From contig NC_083579.1 in assembly GCF_027579695.1 (NCBI RefSeq), forward strand, positions 67,280,871-67,344,870: a stretch of 64,000 bases of DNA. The letters are read 5' to 3'. The number at the start of each line of letters is the position of its first letter. Within the stretch, counting starts at the first letter, position 1. The position numbers and the translations under genes are program-made. The DNA comes from Neoarius graeffei (taxonomy: Eukaryota > Chordata > Actinopteri > Siluriformes > Ariidae). The notes under the pieces were generated by a model. That model saw nothing but the letters and a program-made list of their open reading frames with translations, was not told the DNA's origin and made no database searches. Of this stretch, positions 44,201 through 54,330 are shown in pieces.

Positions 44201-47200
44201 ATTTGTGAACAAAGCGCTGGAAACGCATAATATTTATCAATTCCTGGCAAAAGCAATGTTTTTTAAATGAAAGGTGTGTAAACTAGCAAATCGCTTTACA
44301 AATCGACAGAAAAAGGGTCAGTTCTGCATTTCGGGAAGTGTAGTGGGAACAGCGGTTGAGCTTTTTAATGGCTGGTAATGAAATGACTTTAGAAAGGAAG
44401 AAATGTTCGGAACGCATCCAGCATACACGTACAGGGATCAGCTTGCACTTAAACGAGCCAAATTTGCGGTTCCCACAATCACAGCGAAAGTTCCTGTGAA
44501 AAGAAAATCAAATAGACAGAAAGACAAGTCATGGTGTTGTGTACTAAATTAGTAAAATGTTAACAGTGCAAACTGGCAGAAGTCATTTTAAAGCGAGGTG
44601 TACCTTTTCGTGTACAGTTCGTAGATGTGGTGGCCATCGTGGCAGGTGTTAGCACAGGCAAGGCAGACGCCAGCTGGATCCATGCCCTCACCTGTGCAAG
44701 TGCTGCAAGCAAACACAGCCTGTCTTTTCACATATCCCTGTAACATATAACCAAAAATCAAGCTAGAGACATATACAGACTGTGTCCAGTGGTGCTTGAA
44801 AGTTTGTGAACCTTTTAGAAATTTCTATATTTCTGCATAAATATGACCTAAAACATCAGATTTTCACACAAGTCCTAAAAGTAGATAAAGAGAACCCAGT
44901 TAAACAAATGAGACAAAAATATCATACTCGGTCATTTATTTATTGAGGAAAATGATCCAATATTACACATCTGTGAGTGACAAATCTGGGCGGCACGGTG
45001 ATGTAGTGGTTAGTGGTGTCGCCTCACAGCAAGAAGGTCCGGGTTCGAGCCCCGTGGCCAGCGAGGGCCTTTCTGTGCAGAGTTTGCATGTTCTCCCCGT
45101 GTCCGCATGGGTTTCCTCTGGGTGCTCCGGTTTCCCCCACGGTCCAAAGACGTGCAGGTTAGGTTAATTGATGACTCTAAATTGACCGTGGGTGTGAATG
45201 TGAATGGTTGTTTGTGTCTATGTGTCAGCCCTGTGATGACCTGGCGACTTGTCCAGGGTGTACCCCGCCTTTCGCCCGTAGTCAGCTGGGATAGGCTCCA
45301 GCTTGCCTGCGACCCTGTAGAACAGGATAAAGCGGCTACAGATAATGAGATGAGATGACCCCAGGTACTAGGTGTTTGTTTAACTACAGGGCTCGACATT
45401 AATGCTTGTCCGCTTGTCCGGGACAAGTGATCCTTTATGTCGGACAAGTTCATCATCTCAGTTACTTGTCCGATCGGACAAGTGCCAAAATACGCCGATA
45501 TTCGGGTTACATCTCAAATTTATCAGTTTATTCACATGATTTCCGAAGCATCTCACTCGACATACTGTTTTGATGAACCACCGGATGTTTCTCTTCGGAA
45601 AGAGCGATGTGCGCATGCACAATATTCCGCTTGCGAAACCGGCCAATACCGCTTCGTGTATTTGAGCTGAAAAGTAAACGGTCGTTTAGCAGACCCTCCA
45701 GGATTTCACGATGTTGCGATTTGCAACTTCAACGCAAATTCAACCAATCCCCGCGAATTCAGGGCGGTGTTACAATTATATCCAATCACCGCAACTTTCC
45801 CGCAAATTTGACCAATCGTTGGCGTCGACAAACTACCTTTCACCTTACTTCCGTGTATACGTTCAAGAGAAGCAGCATGTGCGAGTCAGTGTTTATATAG
45901 GCTTAAATTCTGTTACTGAAAGTGTGTTGTGTTTACAGTGAAGGACTGTGTGCACTTTACATTATTTTTTACTTAATACAAGAAATTAATGGATGCCAAC
46001 ATTTTTGCCAAAATGGTATTTTATTTTCCATTGTTTAGGCAGCTTCAGCATCATACTGTGAGATTCTGTTCAAATTGTTTTTTTTCTTCTTTGAAGCCTG
46101 AGCCATTTATTTTATTAGTTTATAATTATTGTTTAATTTAGTCTTCAGGAGAGACTGCCTGCACACAGTACTAGTATTAATAGTTTTTTTTTCTTGCATG
46201 AAAGCTGAGGCATTTATATTATATTTTAAGGTAACTTCATGTTGTGCTGTGAGGTTCTATGCACTTTAACTTTTGAACCAACAGGAGCATTTGGATAAGT
46301 AAAGCCTATTTTTCTGCATTTTTGTAGTCCTGGTAATCTTTTATATTGGTAAAGTTGTTTATAGGACCATTTCTCAGTGTCTGTTTATTTTAATCAATAG
46401 TTTTTCAATAATAACTTAATATTTAACATATCACTCAATTGTTCAGTTTTGGGATGAAGTACATTCTGTTATTGTTTCGGTCTTGGGTTATCAAATACCC
46501 AAGACTTCCACAGTATTATATCTTGGTAACTTGGGAGGAAACATTGTGGTTAAGCCAGACAGATATATATTCAAAATCTTGATTGCAGCCAGCAAAAAGG
46601 CCATAACGAAAAAATGGTATAAGCCAGAACCACCAGACAGGGATGACTGGTTGAAACTTGTGAAAGAGATGTACATAATGGAGGACTTGACACATAGGAT
46701 AAGACTGCAAGTTGACACATGCGTAGAAAAATGGATGAAATGGAATGTATACATATCAATGACAGAATGACTGAAATTATACTATATTGAATACTTCAGA
46801 AACATGCCCATCCAGATTGTACCGTATATATTTTTTAATTTTTTAATTTTTTTATTTTTATTTTTTTGTTGGTTTGTTCATTTTGTTTTGATGTGTTTTT
46901 GTAATGGTAACTGATGGCAATTATTGTTTTTTCTTTACCTAAGTGTACCACTAAAAAATATAAAAATAAAGTGTTAAAAAAAAAAAAGATCACTCCAAGA
47001 GCAAGGTGTGTAATAGTCATCGAGGTTACAAAAGACCCCAGGGTAACTTGTAAGCAACTGAAGGCCTCTCTCACATTGGCTAATGTTAAGGTTCATGAGT
47101 CCACCATCAGGAGTACACTGAACAACAATGGTGTGCATGGCAGGGTTGCAAGGAGAAAGCCACTGCTCTCCAAAAAGAACATTGCTGCTCATCTGCAGTT

Positions 47201-48310
47201 TGCAAAAGATCACGTGGACAAGCCAGAAGGTTATTGGAAAAATGTTTTGTGGACGGATGAGACCAAAATAGAACTTTTTGGTTTAAATGAGAAGCGTTAT
47301 GCCTGGAGAAAGGAAAACACTGCATTCCAGCATCAGAACCTTATCCCATCTGTGAAACATGGTGGTGGTAGTATCATAGTTTGGGCCTGTTTTACTGCAT
47401 CTAGGCCAGGACGGCTTGCCATCATTGATGCAACAATGAATTCTGAATTATACCAGCGAATTCTAAAGGAAAATGTCATGACATCTGTCCATGAAGTGAA
47501 TCTCAAGAGAAGGTGGATCATGCAGCAAGACAGCAACCCTAAGCACACAAGTCGTTCTACCAAAGAATGGTTAAAGAGGGATAAAGTTAATGTTCTGGAA
47601 TGGCCAAGTCAAAGTCCTGACCTTAATCCAGTCAAAATGTTGTGGAAGAACCTGAAGCGAGCAGTTCATGTGAGGAAACCCACCAATATCCCAGAGTTGA
47701 AGCTGTTCTGTACGGAGGAACGGGCTAAAATTCCTCCAAGCCGGTGTGCAGGACTGATCAACAGTTACTGCAAACGTTTAGTTGCAGTTATTGCTGCACA
47801 AGGGGGTCACACCAGATACTGAAAGCAAAGGTTCACATACTTTTGCCACTCACAGATGTGTAATATTGGATCATTTTCCTTAATAAATAAATAAATGACC
47901 AAGTATAATATTTTTGTCTCATTTGTTTAACTGGGTTCTCTTTATCTACTTTTAGGACTTGTGTGAAAATCTGATGATGTTTTAGGTCATATTTATGCAG
48001 AAATATAGAAAATTGTATGTAGTGCACTATATGTTCAATAAGGACAGGTTTGGGATTCAGCCACAGAGTGACAATCAAAAAGCAGAAACACTAGGCAGCA
48101 CTTTTATTAAAGTTGTTTGCAATACGAAAAAATAAGAGACCAATTTCGAGACTTAATCACTAAGAGAATTACTGAGATGTTGTGTCTTACCCGAGGATAT
48201 GAACACTTATCCGGATCACTACCAGCCAAAACAGCTAGAGCTTCACACAGCTCCTCATCCTCCAGCTCATCCATGGCCCCACTGTCCTCCTGTGCTTTAT
48301 TTACATCCAT
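38286..48310 (-). CDS. ubr7: Putative E3 ubiquitin-protein ligase UBR7
   Basis: Eleven coding exons in transcript order: 48310-48191, 44737-44604, 44493-44433, 44044-43949, 43787-43734, 43618-43513, 41830-41685, 40903-40703, 39929-39776, 38550-38489, 38378-38286. All introns are GT-AG; the product is 408 residues (human UBR7 is 425). An acidic start ([12 protein letters not shown]) leads into the UBR box with its cysteines ([35 protein letters not shown]), about residues 35-105. A PHD-type finger follows ([36 protein letters not shown]), about residues 123-180. The C-terminal part has [28 protein letters not shown] and ends [12 protein letters not shown]. The family binds N-degrons or histones and is linked to H2B ubiquitination. 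The start at 48310 was chosen because it gives the family N-terminus; an in-frame ATG at 48427 would add a hydrophobic stretch that the family lacks. Confidence 0.96.
38379..39775 (-). other. ubr7 introns 9 and 10 and neighbouring unassigned DNA
   Basis: Outside the exon at 38489-38550 I see only T- and A-runs (38408-38422, 38761-38797, 38947-38962) and no named repeat. Confidence 0.5.
40300..40440. repeat. Interspersed repeat with GGTACC-type motifs, copy 1
   Basis: GGCTTGTCACTGGAGCAGTA, then AGGTACTTATTTATACC, GGGAACATGTATATC and GGTACATATGGTTAGCTTGA match 60789-60905 in order and spacing. Lies in ubr7 intron 8. It looks like a copy of a common dispersed element of unknown class. Confidence 0.6.
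41895..43469 (+). mobile_element. Tc1-like transposon, nearly complete
   Basis: TA at 41893-41894 and 43470-43471 flanks inverted ends CAACCCCAATTCCAAAAAAG and CTTTTTTGGAATCGGGGTTG. The inverted repeats extend about 70 bp (to CGGAATGCAATAATTT). The element is 1575 bp and lies in ubr7 intron 6, opposite in direction to the gene, 43 bp from the donor side of exon 43513-43618. Confidence 0.92.
42175..43249 (+). pseudogene. Tc1-like transposase with one frameshift
   Basis: A first frame (42175-42576) covers the DNA-binding half with [20 protein letters not shown] and [15 protein letters not shown] second (42602-43249) covers the catalytic half: [27 protein letters not shown] and [19 protein letters not shown]. 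The three acidic residues are intact, with 34 residues between the second Asp and the Glu (DD34E). The only lesion I see is a stop plus frame change at about 42574-42590. Start codon probably 42175 or 42229. Confidence 0.85.
44988..45358 (+). mobile_element. V-SINE-type tRNA SINE
   Basis: Full-length plus-strand copy inside the left terminal repeat of the Tc1 element. No target duplication is visible because the right flank is not Tc1 sequence, which points to a later rearrangement or deletion. Confidence 0.92.
45359..46439. other. Unassigned DNA inside the interrupted Tc1, with inverted CTTGTCC motifs
   Basis: At 45405-45484 CTTGTCC and GGACAAG alternate, three of each. The rest is AT-rich with no frame worth naming. 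It may belong to the L1-like element to its right or to another repeat. Confidence 0.4.
46440..46988 (+). mobile_element. 5'-truncated L1-like LINE, ORF2 C-terminus
   Basis: The frame 46483-46770 contains [20 protein letters not shown], then [20 protein letters not shown] and [20 protein letters not shown], the pattern of the C-terminal end of L1/Tx1-type ORF2 proteins. A short AT-rich 3' end and a poly-A run (46977-46988) follow and abut Tc1 coding sequence. A strongly truncated insertion; the left limit is approximate. Confidence 0.65.
46977..47822 (+). pseudogene. Tc1-like transposase lacking its N-terminus
   Basis: A frame of about 280 residues without internal stop starts within the DNA-binding region ([20 protein letters not shown]) and includes the catalytic core [23 protein letters not shown] and [19 protein letters not shown], ending GGHTRY. 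In related elements the last motif has Glu (PIEM); here it is Lys (PVKM), so the third catalytic residue is lost. The first 60 or so residues are replaced by the L1-like poly-A tail. Confidence 0.85.
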
Positions 48311-48402
48311 ATTCCTTACACTACACACACGATACTGTTCTAACAACACAGAACCAGCAATCAACAGTAGAACAATAACAAAGCAAAAACATGCAGCACA
48401 CA

Positions 48403-48436
48403 ACTTCCGGTTTGAAGCCGGTGACAAATTTGGCGC
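48403..48436 (-). promoter_or_regulatory. ubr7 promoter: ETS-type and E2F-type sites
   Basis: Read on the gene strand, TCGCGCCAAA (ending near 48429) is E2F-like and ACCGGAAGT (48411-48403) is a consensus ETS/GABP site, about 95-125 bp upstream of the ATG at 48310. No TATA box. The arrangement suits a housekeeping promoter. Motif calls only. Confidence 0.5.
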
Positions 48437-49044
48437 GAGACAATGCTATATTCACGTGCTCCTCAGTTTCTCCTGATTACGTATGTTTTCAAAATAAAAC
48501 AAACAAACAAGACAAAAACTAATAAAATAAAATTAAAATAAAAAACCCACCACTGTCGACCAACGAAACTTAAAAGCGTGAAGATTAATAACAAGTTGTA
48601 AATCTGAACCTCAAAATTACAGAGATGTGCGCCATGTGCTTTGAAACTCATATTTATCCAAATTTGGAGAGCACGTGAAGGCAGCATGAATGATGAATCT
48701 GCTTTGTTTTATTCTGAGCAGTTCAGCCCAGAGCAGCTTTTCCTCATGAATAATACACTGTTATTACATACCTGTATGTCTTCTGGTCTTTGACTGTATA
48801 ATTTAACAATTTAAAAAAAAAAAACTTTTAAACAAAAGTCCTTCCGTGTTTAGTGAGAAGCAGCAAGTCAGATCCATTCATTCAGTTCATTGTGTCTCCA
48901 AAACAACACAGAAGGTTCTCCTGCGCCTGAAACATGGAACAAACCAGACATTGTGTCTTTATAACTTCACACACAGTTAAACAGTAGTATTTGATGTGTG
49001 TTATTTAATCCATAGGCATTTAACGTAGTGTCCTGATTTCTACA
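48437..49044. other. Unassigned spacer upstream of ubr7
   Basis: AT-rich DNA with no recognisable repeat or gene. Confidence 0.5.
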
Positions 49045-49268
49045 GTATAGGAATCCCATATGAAAATGAATGGTCTGTTCACACAGCATCAGCATGGGTT
49101 TCTTCCAAGGAGGTCTACAGTGACACAAATGCTTGACTGGAAAGAGTGGTTAGACCAGGTTTTGCCAGTCGATGCTATATATTTGGACTTTTGTAAAGCC
49201 TTTGACTTGGTACCAAAGATCGAAAGCTCCGGCATCGAGGGCAATTTGCTACACTGGATCAATTCCTT

Positions 49269-50009
49269 GGCAGCACGGTGGTGTAGTGGTTAGCACTGTC
49301 ACCTCACAGCAAGAAGGTTCTGGGTTCGAGCCCAGCAGCCGGCGAGGGCCTTTCTGTGTGGAGTTTGGAGAAGAAGCCTTTATTTGTCACATGAACACTC
49401 AAGCACACAGTGAAATTCATCCATCTGAAGCAGTGAACATGCACACGCATACCCAGAGCAGTGGGCAGCCATACTACAGCGCCCGGGGAGCAGATAGGGG
49501 TTAGGTACCTTGCTCAAGGGCACTTCAGCCCAAGGCCACCCCATGTTAACCTAACTGGAGGAAACCCACGCAGACACAGGGAGAACATGCAAACTCCACA
49601 CAGAAAGGCCCCCGTTGGCTGCTGGGCTCAAACCCAGAACCTTCTTGCTGTGAGGCAACAGTGCTAAGCACTACACCACCATGTTCTCCCCGTGTCTGTG
49701 TGGGTTTCCTCTGGGTGCTCCGGTTTCCCCCACATGTTCTCCCCATGTCTGTGTGGGTTTCCTCCGGGTGCTCCGGTTCCCCCCACAATCCAAAGACATG
49801 CAGGTTAGGTTAACTGGTGGCTCTAAATTGACCAGAGGTGTGAATGAGTGTGAGAATGGTTGTTTGTGTCTATGTGTCAGCCCTGTGATAACCTGGCGAC
49901 TTGTCCAGGGTGTACCCCGCCTCTCGCCCATAGTCCGGTGGGATAGGCTCCAGCTTGCCTGCGACCCTGTAGAACAGGATAAGCGGCTACAGATAATGGA
50001 TGGATGGAT
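49269..50009 (+). mobile_element. V-SINE-type SINE with another SINE inside it
   Basis: GGATCAATTCCTT flanks it (49256-49268, 50010-50022), so it inserted cleanly into the LINE reverse transcriptase. The plus-strand SINE is interrupted after GTGGAGTTTG at 49367 and resumes at 49681. After resumption a 53-54 bp unit of the core (from ATGTTCTCCCCGTGTCTGTG) is present twice in tandem (49681-49788). Confidence 0.85.
49368..49680 (-). mobile_element. SINE with second tail type, nested in the SINE at 49269
   Basis: Read on the minus strand it has the tRNA-like head (GGGTTTGAGCCCAGCAGC box-B region), part of the conserved core and then the tail type of 12226-12432 (GAGGTGCC-like to CACATGTGACAAATAAAGG). 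It shows that two SINE subfamilies share a head and core but differ in tail. Confidence 0.7.
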
Positions 50010-51019
50010 GGATCAATTCCTTTCTTAGTGAGCATAAGCAAAGAGTCTGTGTTAATGGAACCAAATCAGGATGGGCTGAGGTAAGCAGTGGAGTGCCACA
50101 AGGCAGTGTGTTGGGACCAGTACTATTCACTGTCTTTGTTAATGACATGCCAGAGGTAGTATCAAGCCACCTAAAATTATTTGCGGATGACACAAAGATG
50201 TTTCGCCTAGTCTGTCATGAGTGAACTGCTACAACAAGACCTTTCTAGCTTACAAGGATGGGCAGGAAAGTGGCAGTTGTGCTTCCACCCTGACAAAGGT
50301 ACAGTGATCTGAATTGGTTCAGGGCATCCCGACTACACGTATACCATGACTGATAAAACAAGAATGGTGCTGTTAGCCTTCACGCTACAGGAAAAAGATC
50401 TGGGGATTCTGGTGGACAACGAGCTCAATTTTGAGAACCATATAGCAGCTATAGTCTCAAAAGCCAACCAGATTGCAGGACTTATGTGGAGATCATTTGA
50501 ATACGTGGATAAAGATGTCTTCTCTCTACTGTACAAGTCACTGATATACCCACATCTTGAGTACGGTGCTCCACTATGGTCACCCTACACGTGGAAATTT
50601 GCAGAACAGATTGAGAGTGTTCAGAGATGTGCCACAAAACGAGTACCTGGACTGAGGGATCTTCCATATGAGGACAGACTGAAAGCTCTTAAGCTACCTA
50701 CATTAGTGTACCACAGACTACGAGTCAATATGATAAACACCTACAAATATGTACAGTGGCATGCAAAAGTTTGGGCACCCTTGCTGAAAATGTCTGTTAC
50801 TGTGAATAGGTTAAGTGAGCAGAAGATGAACTGATCACCAAAAGGCATAAGGGTAAAGATGAGACATTTCTTTAATATTTTCCACAAGATTACATTTTTA
50901 TTTCCATCATTTACAGGTGTAAAATACCAAAAAATGAAAAGGACCTGAAGCAAAAGTTTGGGCACCTGACATGGTCAGTACTTAGTAACACCCCCTTTGG
51001 CAAGTATCACAGCTTGTAA

Positions 51020-52360
51020 ACACCTTTTGTAGCCAGCTAATAATCTTTCAGTTCTTACCTGGGGATTTTCACACATTTGTCCTTGCAAAAGGCTTCCAGT
51101 TCTATAAGTTTCTTGGGCTGTCTTGCATGCACTGCTCTTTTGAGATCTATCCACAGATTTTCAATGATGTTTAGGTCAGGGGACTGTGAGGGCCAGGGCA
51201 AAACCTTCAGCTTGTGCCTCTTCAGGTATTCCATTGTAGATTTTGAGGTGTGTTTTGGATCATTGTCTTATTGTAGGATCCATCCTCTTTTTAACTTCAA
51301 CTTTTTTACAGATGGTGTGACGTTTGCTTCCAGAGTTTGCTGGTATTTATTCGAATCCATGCTTCCCTCGACCAATGAAATGTGCCCTGTGCCACTGGTT
51401 GCAACACAACCCCAAAGCATGATCGATCCACACCCATGCTTCAGAGTTGGAGAGGTGTTCTTTTCCTGGAATTTGGTACCCTTTTTTCTCCAAACATACC
51501 TTTGCACATCGTGGCCAAAAAGTTCTATTTTGATTTCATCAGTCCACAGGACTTGTTTCCAAAATGCATCAGGCTTGCTTAGATGTTCATTTGCAAACTT
51601 CAGACACTGAATTTTGTGGCTAGGACACAGGAAAGGTTTTCTTCTGATGACTCTGCCATGAAGGTCATATTTGTTCAGGTGTCGCTGCATAGTAGAACAG
51701 TGCACCACCCCTCAAGGGTCTGCTAAATCTTTCTGAAGGTCTTTTGCAGTCAAACAGGGGTTTTTATTTGCCTTTCTAGCAATCCAATGAGCAGTTCTTT
51801 CAGAAAGTTTTCTTCATCTTCCAGACCTTACCTTGATCTCCACTGTTTCTGTTAACTGCCATTTCTTAACATTACAATCTGAGGAAACAGCTACCTGAAA
51901 ACACTTTGCAATGTTCTTGTAGCCTTCTCCTGCTTTGTGAGCATCAATTATTTTACTATTCAGAATGCTATGGAGGGCGGCATGGTGGTGTAGTGGTTAG
52001 CGCTGTCGCCTCACAGCAAGAAGGTCCTGGGTTCGAGCCCCGGGGCCGGCGAGGGCCTTTCTGTGTGGAGTTTGCATGTTCTCCCTGTGTCCGCGTGGGT
52101 GTGCTCCGGTTTCCCCCACAGTCCAAAGACATGCAGGTTAGGTTAACTGTTGACTCTAAATTGACCGTAGGTGTGAATGTGAGTGTGAATGGTTGTCTGT
52201 GTCTATGTGTCAGCCCTGTGATGACCTGGCGACTTGTCCAGGGTGTACCCCGCCTTTCGCCCATAGTCAGCTGGGATAGGCTCCAGCTTGCCTGCGACCC
52301 TGTAGAAGGATAAAGCGGCGAGATGAGATGAGATGAGAATGCTATGGAGTTGCTTAGAGG
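51020..52360 (-). pseudogene. Tc1 transposase pseudogene (copy B)
   Basis: Transcript order on the minus strand: start region KQLHSIL split by the SINE, then RKPFLCPSHKIQCLKFANEH, LWTDEIKIELFGHDVQRYVW, a TAA at 51270-51268, [11 protein letters not shown], and [20 protein letters not shown]. All three catalytic acidic residues are present. The TAA stands at the codon just before the second Asp, exactly as in copy A at 1678-1680. Confidence 0.8.
51976..52336 (+). mobile_element. V-SINE-type SINE 1 of the duplicated block
   Basis: Flanked by GAATGCTATGGAG (51963-51975, 52337-52349), a proper target duplication in Tc1 coding DNA. Diagnostic variants: GTGGGTGTGCTCC (an internal deletion of the core) and ACTGTTGACTC. 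Confidence 0.93.
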
Positions 52361-53964
52361 AGCCCATGGCTGTTGATTTTAGGGACAAGTTTGAGGAGTC
52401 ATAGAATTTATACAGCTTTGAAATCTGCATCATCTGACCTTTCCTAATGAAGAATTTGAACAAGCCACAACTCAATAAGCTAATTAATGTCTTGAACCTT
52501 GGTGAAAGTTACCTGAGAACTCAAATGTATTGGGGTGCCCAAACTTTCGCATGGCGTTCGTTTTCTTTTTTCACTCTCCAATTGTACAAAACAAAAATAA
52601 TACACAAATCCTGCATAAAACACTGAAAAGAAATGTCTTGTCTTTACCTTTATGCCTTTTGGTGATCAGTTCATCTTCTGCTCACATAACTATTCACAGT
52701 AACAGACATTTTCAGCAAGGGTGCCCAAACTTTTGCATGCCACTGTACATGAAAAATACGATACAAGGCATGCATAAGGCGGGCGGCACGGTGGTGTAGT
52801 GGTTAGCGCTGTCGCCTCACAGCAAGAAGGTCCGGGTTCGAGCCCCGTGGCCGGCGAGGGCCTTTCTGTGCGGAGTTTGCATGTTCTCCCCGTGTCCGCG
52901 TGGGTTTCCTCCGGGTGCTCCGGTTTCCCCCACAGTCCAAAGACATGCAGGTTAGGTTAACTGTTGACTCTAAATTGACCGTAGGTGTGAATGTGAGTGT
53001 GAATGGTTGTCTGTGTCTATGTGTCAGCCCTGTGATGACCTGGCGACTTGTCCAGGGTGTACCCCGCCTTTCGCCCATAGTCAGCTGGGATAGGCTCCAG
53101 CTTGCCTGCGACCCTGTAGAAGGATAAAGCGGCGAGATGAGATGAGATGAGAATGCTATGGAGTTGCTTAGAGGAGCCCATGGCTGTTGATTTTAGGGAC
53201 AAGTTTGAGGAGTCATAGAATTTATACAGCTTTGAAATCTGCATCATCTGACCTTTCCTAATGAAGAATTTGAACAAGCCACAACTCAATAAGCTAATTA
53301 ATGTCTTGAACCTTGGTGAAAGTTACCTGAGAACTCAAATGTATTGGGGTGCCCAAACTTTCGCATGGCGTTCGTTTTCTTTTTTCACTCTCCAATTGTA
53401 CAAAACAAAAATAATACACAAATCCTGCATAAAACACTGAAAAGAAATGTCTTGTCTTTACCTTTATGCCTTTTGGTGATCAGTTCATCTTCTGCTCACA
53501 TAACTATTCACAGTAACAGACATTTTCAGCAAGGGTGCCCAAACTTTTGCATGCCACTGTACATGAAAAATACGATACAAGGCATGCATAAGGCGGGCGG
53601 CACGGTGGTGTAGTGGTTAGCGCTGTCGCCTCACAGCAAGAAGGTCCGGGTTCGAGCCCCGTGGCCGGCGAGGGCCTTTCTGTGCGGAGTTTGCATGTTC
53701 TCCCCGTGTCCGCGTGGGTTTCCTCCGGGTGCTCCGGTTTCCCCCACAGTCCAAAGACATGCAGGTTAGGTTAACTGGTGACTCTAAATTGACCGTAGGT
53801 GTGAATGTGAGTGTGAATGGTTGTCTGTGTCTATGTCTCAGCCCTGTGATGACCTGGTGACTTGTCCAGGGTGTACCCCGCCTTTCACCCATAGTCAGCT
53901 GGGATAGGCTCCAGCTTGCCTGTGACCCTGTAGAAGGATAAAGCGGCTAGAGATAATGAGATGA
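52337..53964 (+). repeat. Tandem duplication, unit 814 bp
   Basis: The run starting GAATGCTATGGAGTTGC at 52337 begins again at 53151, and the two frames at 52530-52799 and 53344-53613 translate identically. Each unit contains the end of Tc1 copy B, 32 bp of LINE flank and SINE sequence. Identity continues into the flanking SINEs, so the true crossover points lie inside SINE 1 and SINE 3. Confidence 0.95.
52778..53150 (+). mobile_element. V-SINE-type SINE 2, recombinant
   Basis: The left flank is AAGGCATGCATAA, the target duplication of SINE 3, while the right flank is GAATGCTATGGAG, that of SINE 1. The 5' half has SINE 3 variants (TCCGGGTTCGAGCCCCGTGG, TTTCCTCCGGGTGCTCC), the 3' half has SINE 1 variants (ACTGTTGACTC, AAAGCGGCGAGATG). 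Confidence 0.95.
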
Positions 53965-53975
53965 GATGAGAGATG
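53592..53975 (+). mobile_element. V-SINE-type SINE 3 of the duplicated block
   Basis: Flanked on both sides by AAGGCATGCATAA (53579-53591, 53976-53988), the original target duplication in the LINE. Diagnostic variants: ACTGGTGACTC and CCTTTCACCCATAG. Confidence 0.93.
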
Positions 53976-54330
53976 AAGGCATGCATAACAGGAATGAAGA
54001 CAAACACCAAGACAAGAGGGCATAGTCTACAACTAAAAAAGAACACTGTCAAGAGCAACAAAAAACTGTATTTCTTCAACAACCGAGTGGTCTGTTGGTG
54101 GAACAACCTGCCTGAGACAGTTGTTACAGCGCCAAATGTTAACATATTCAAAGCACGGTTGGACAAAACATATGGATGACCATCCCATGGTTTACAACCA
54201 CAGGGCATTAGACAACCCACAGAGACCTGAAATGGCAGTCAGCTGAAAATAGGAGTGGCTCAACTTGGAATACTACAATTCATACCCAGCTGAAAGACTC
54301 TACTCTACTCTACTCTACTCTACAGTGTAT

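Larger units (their letters stand above)
44787..48014 (+). mobile_element. Tc1-like transposon in ubr7 intron 1, interrupted
   Basis: The left end CAGTGGTGCTTGAAAGTTTG and about 190 bp of terminal repeat are matched inverted at 47838-48014 (TCACAGATGTGTAATATTGG and GTCATATTTATGCAGAAATA). The outermost 30 or so bases of the right end are missing. A SINE at 44988-45358 and unrelated DNA plus an L1-like fragment to 46988 replace the N-terminal part of the transposase. Confidence 0.8.
50754..52745 (-). mobile_element. Tc1-like transposon, copy B, with SINE insertion
   Basis: TA at 50752-50753 and 52746-52747 flanks the ends CAGTGGCATGCAAAAGTTTG and CAAACTTTTGCATGCCACTG. Same family as 573-2193. 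It is inserted in the LINE: joining the flanks gives NTYKYVHEKYDTRHA in frame. A SINE lies at 51976-52336. The right-hand 409 bp is present again at 53151-53559 because of the tandem duplication. Confidence 0.9.
49045..54323 (+). mobile_element. CR1/Rex1-like LINE fragment opened by several insertions
   Basis: The reverse transcriptase can be read in pieces. First comes FTQHQHGFLPRRSTVTQMLD and PVDAIYLDFCKAFDLV (49070-49210); then, after a composite SINE, FLSEHKQRVCVNGTKSGWAE, SSGVPQGSVLGPVLFTVFVN and LFADDTKMF (50010-50210). Next are KDLGILVDNELNFENHIAAI and SLIYPHLEYGAPLWSPYTWK (50390-50600). After the Tc1 and SINE block the C-terminus continues, NTKTRGHSLQLKKNTVKSNK and FFNNRVVCWWNNLPETVV (53985-54180). 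A (TCTAC)n tail at 54298-54323 closes the element. Stops and frame changes make it inactive. The clade call within the CR1/Jockey group is uncertain. Confidence 0.75.

Noticed and set aside
45437-45941. Short frames in the unassigned block of ubr7 intron 1
   Set aside because: Overlapping frames of similar length on both strands, no motif, no splice support.
48191-48427. Longer ubr7 N-terminus starting at 48427 with a hydrophobic segment
   Set aside because: The extension is in frame but covers the ETS/E2F promoter-like sequence, and known UBR7 proteins start with a short acidic region like that from 48310.
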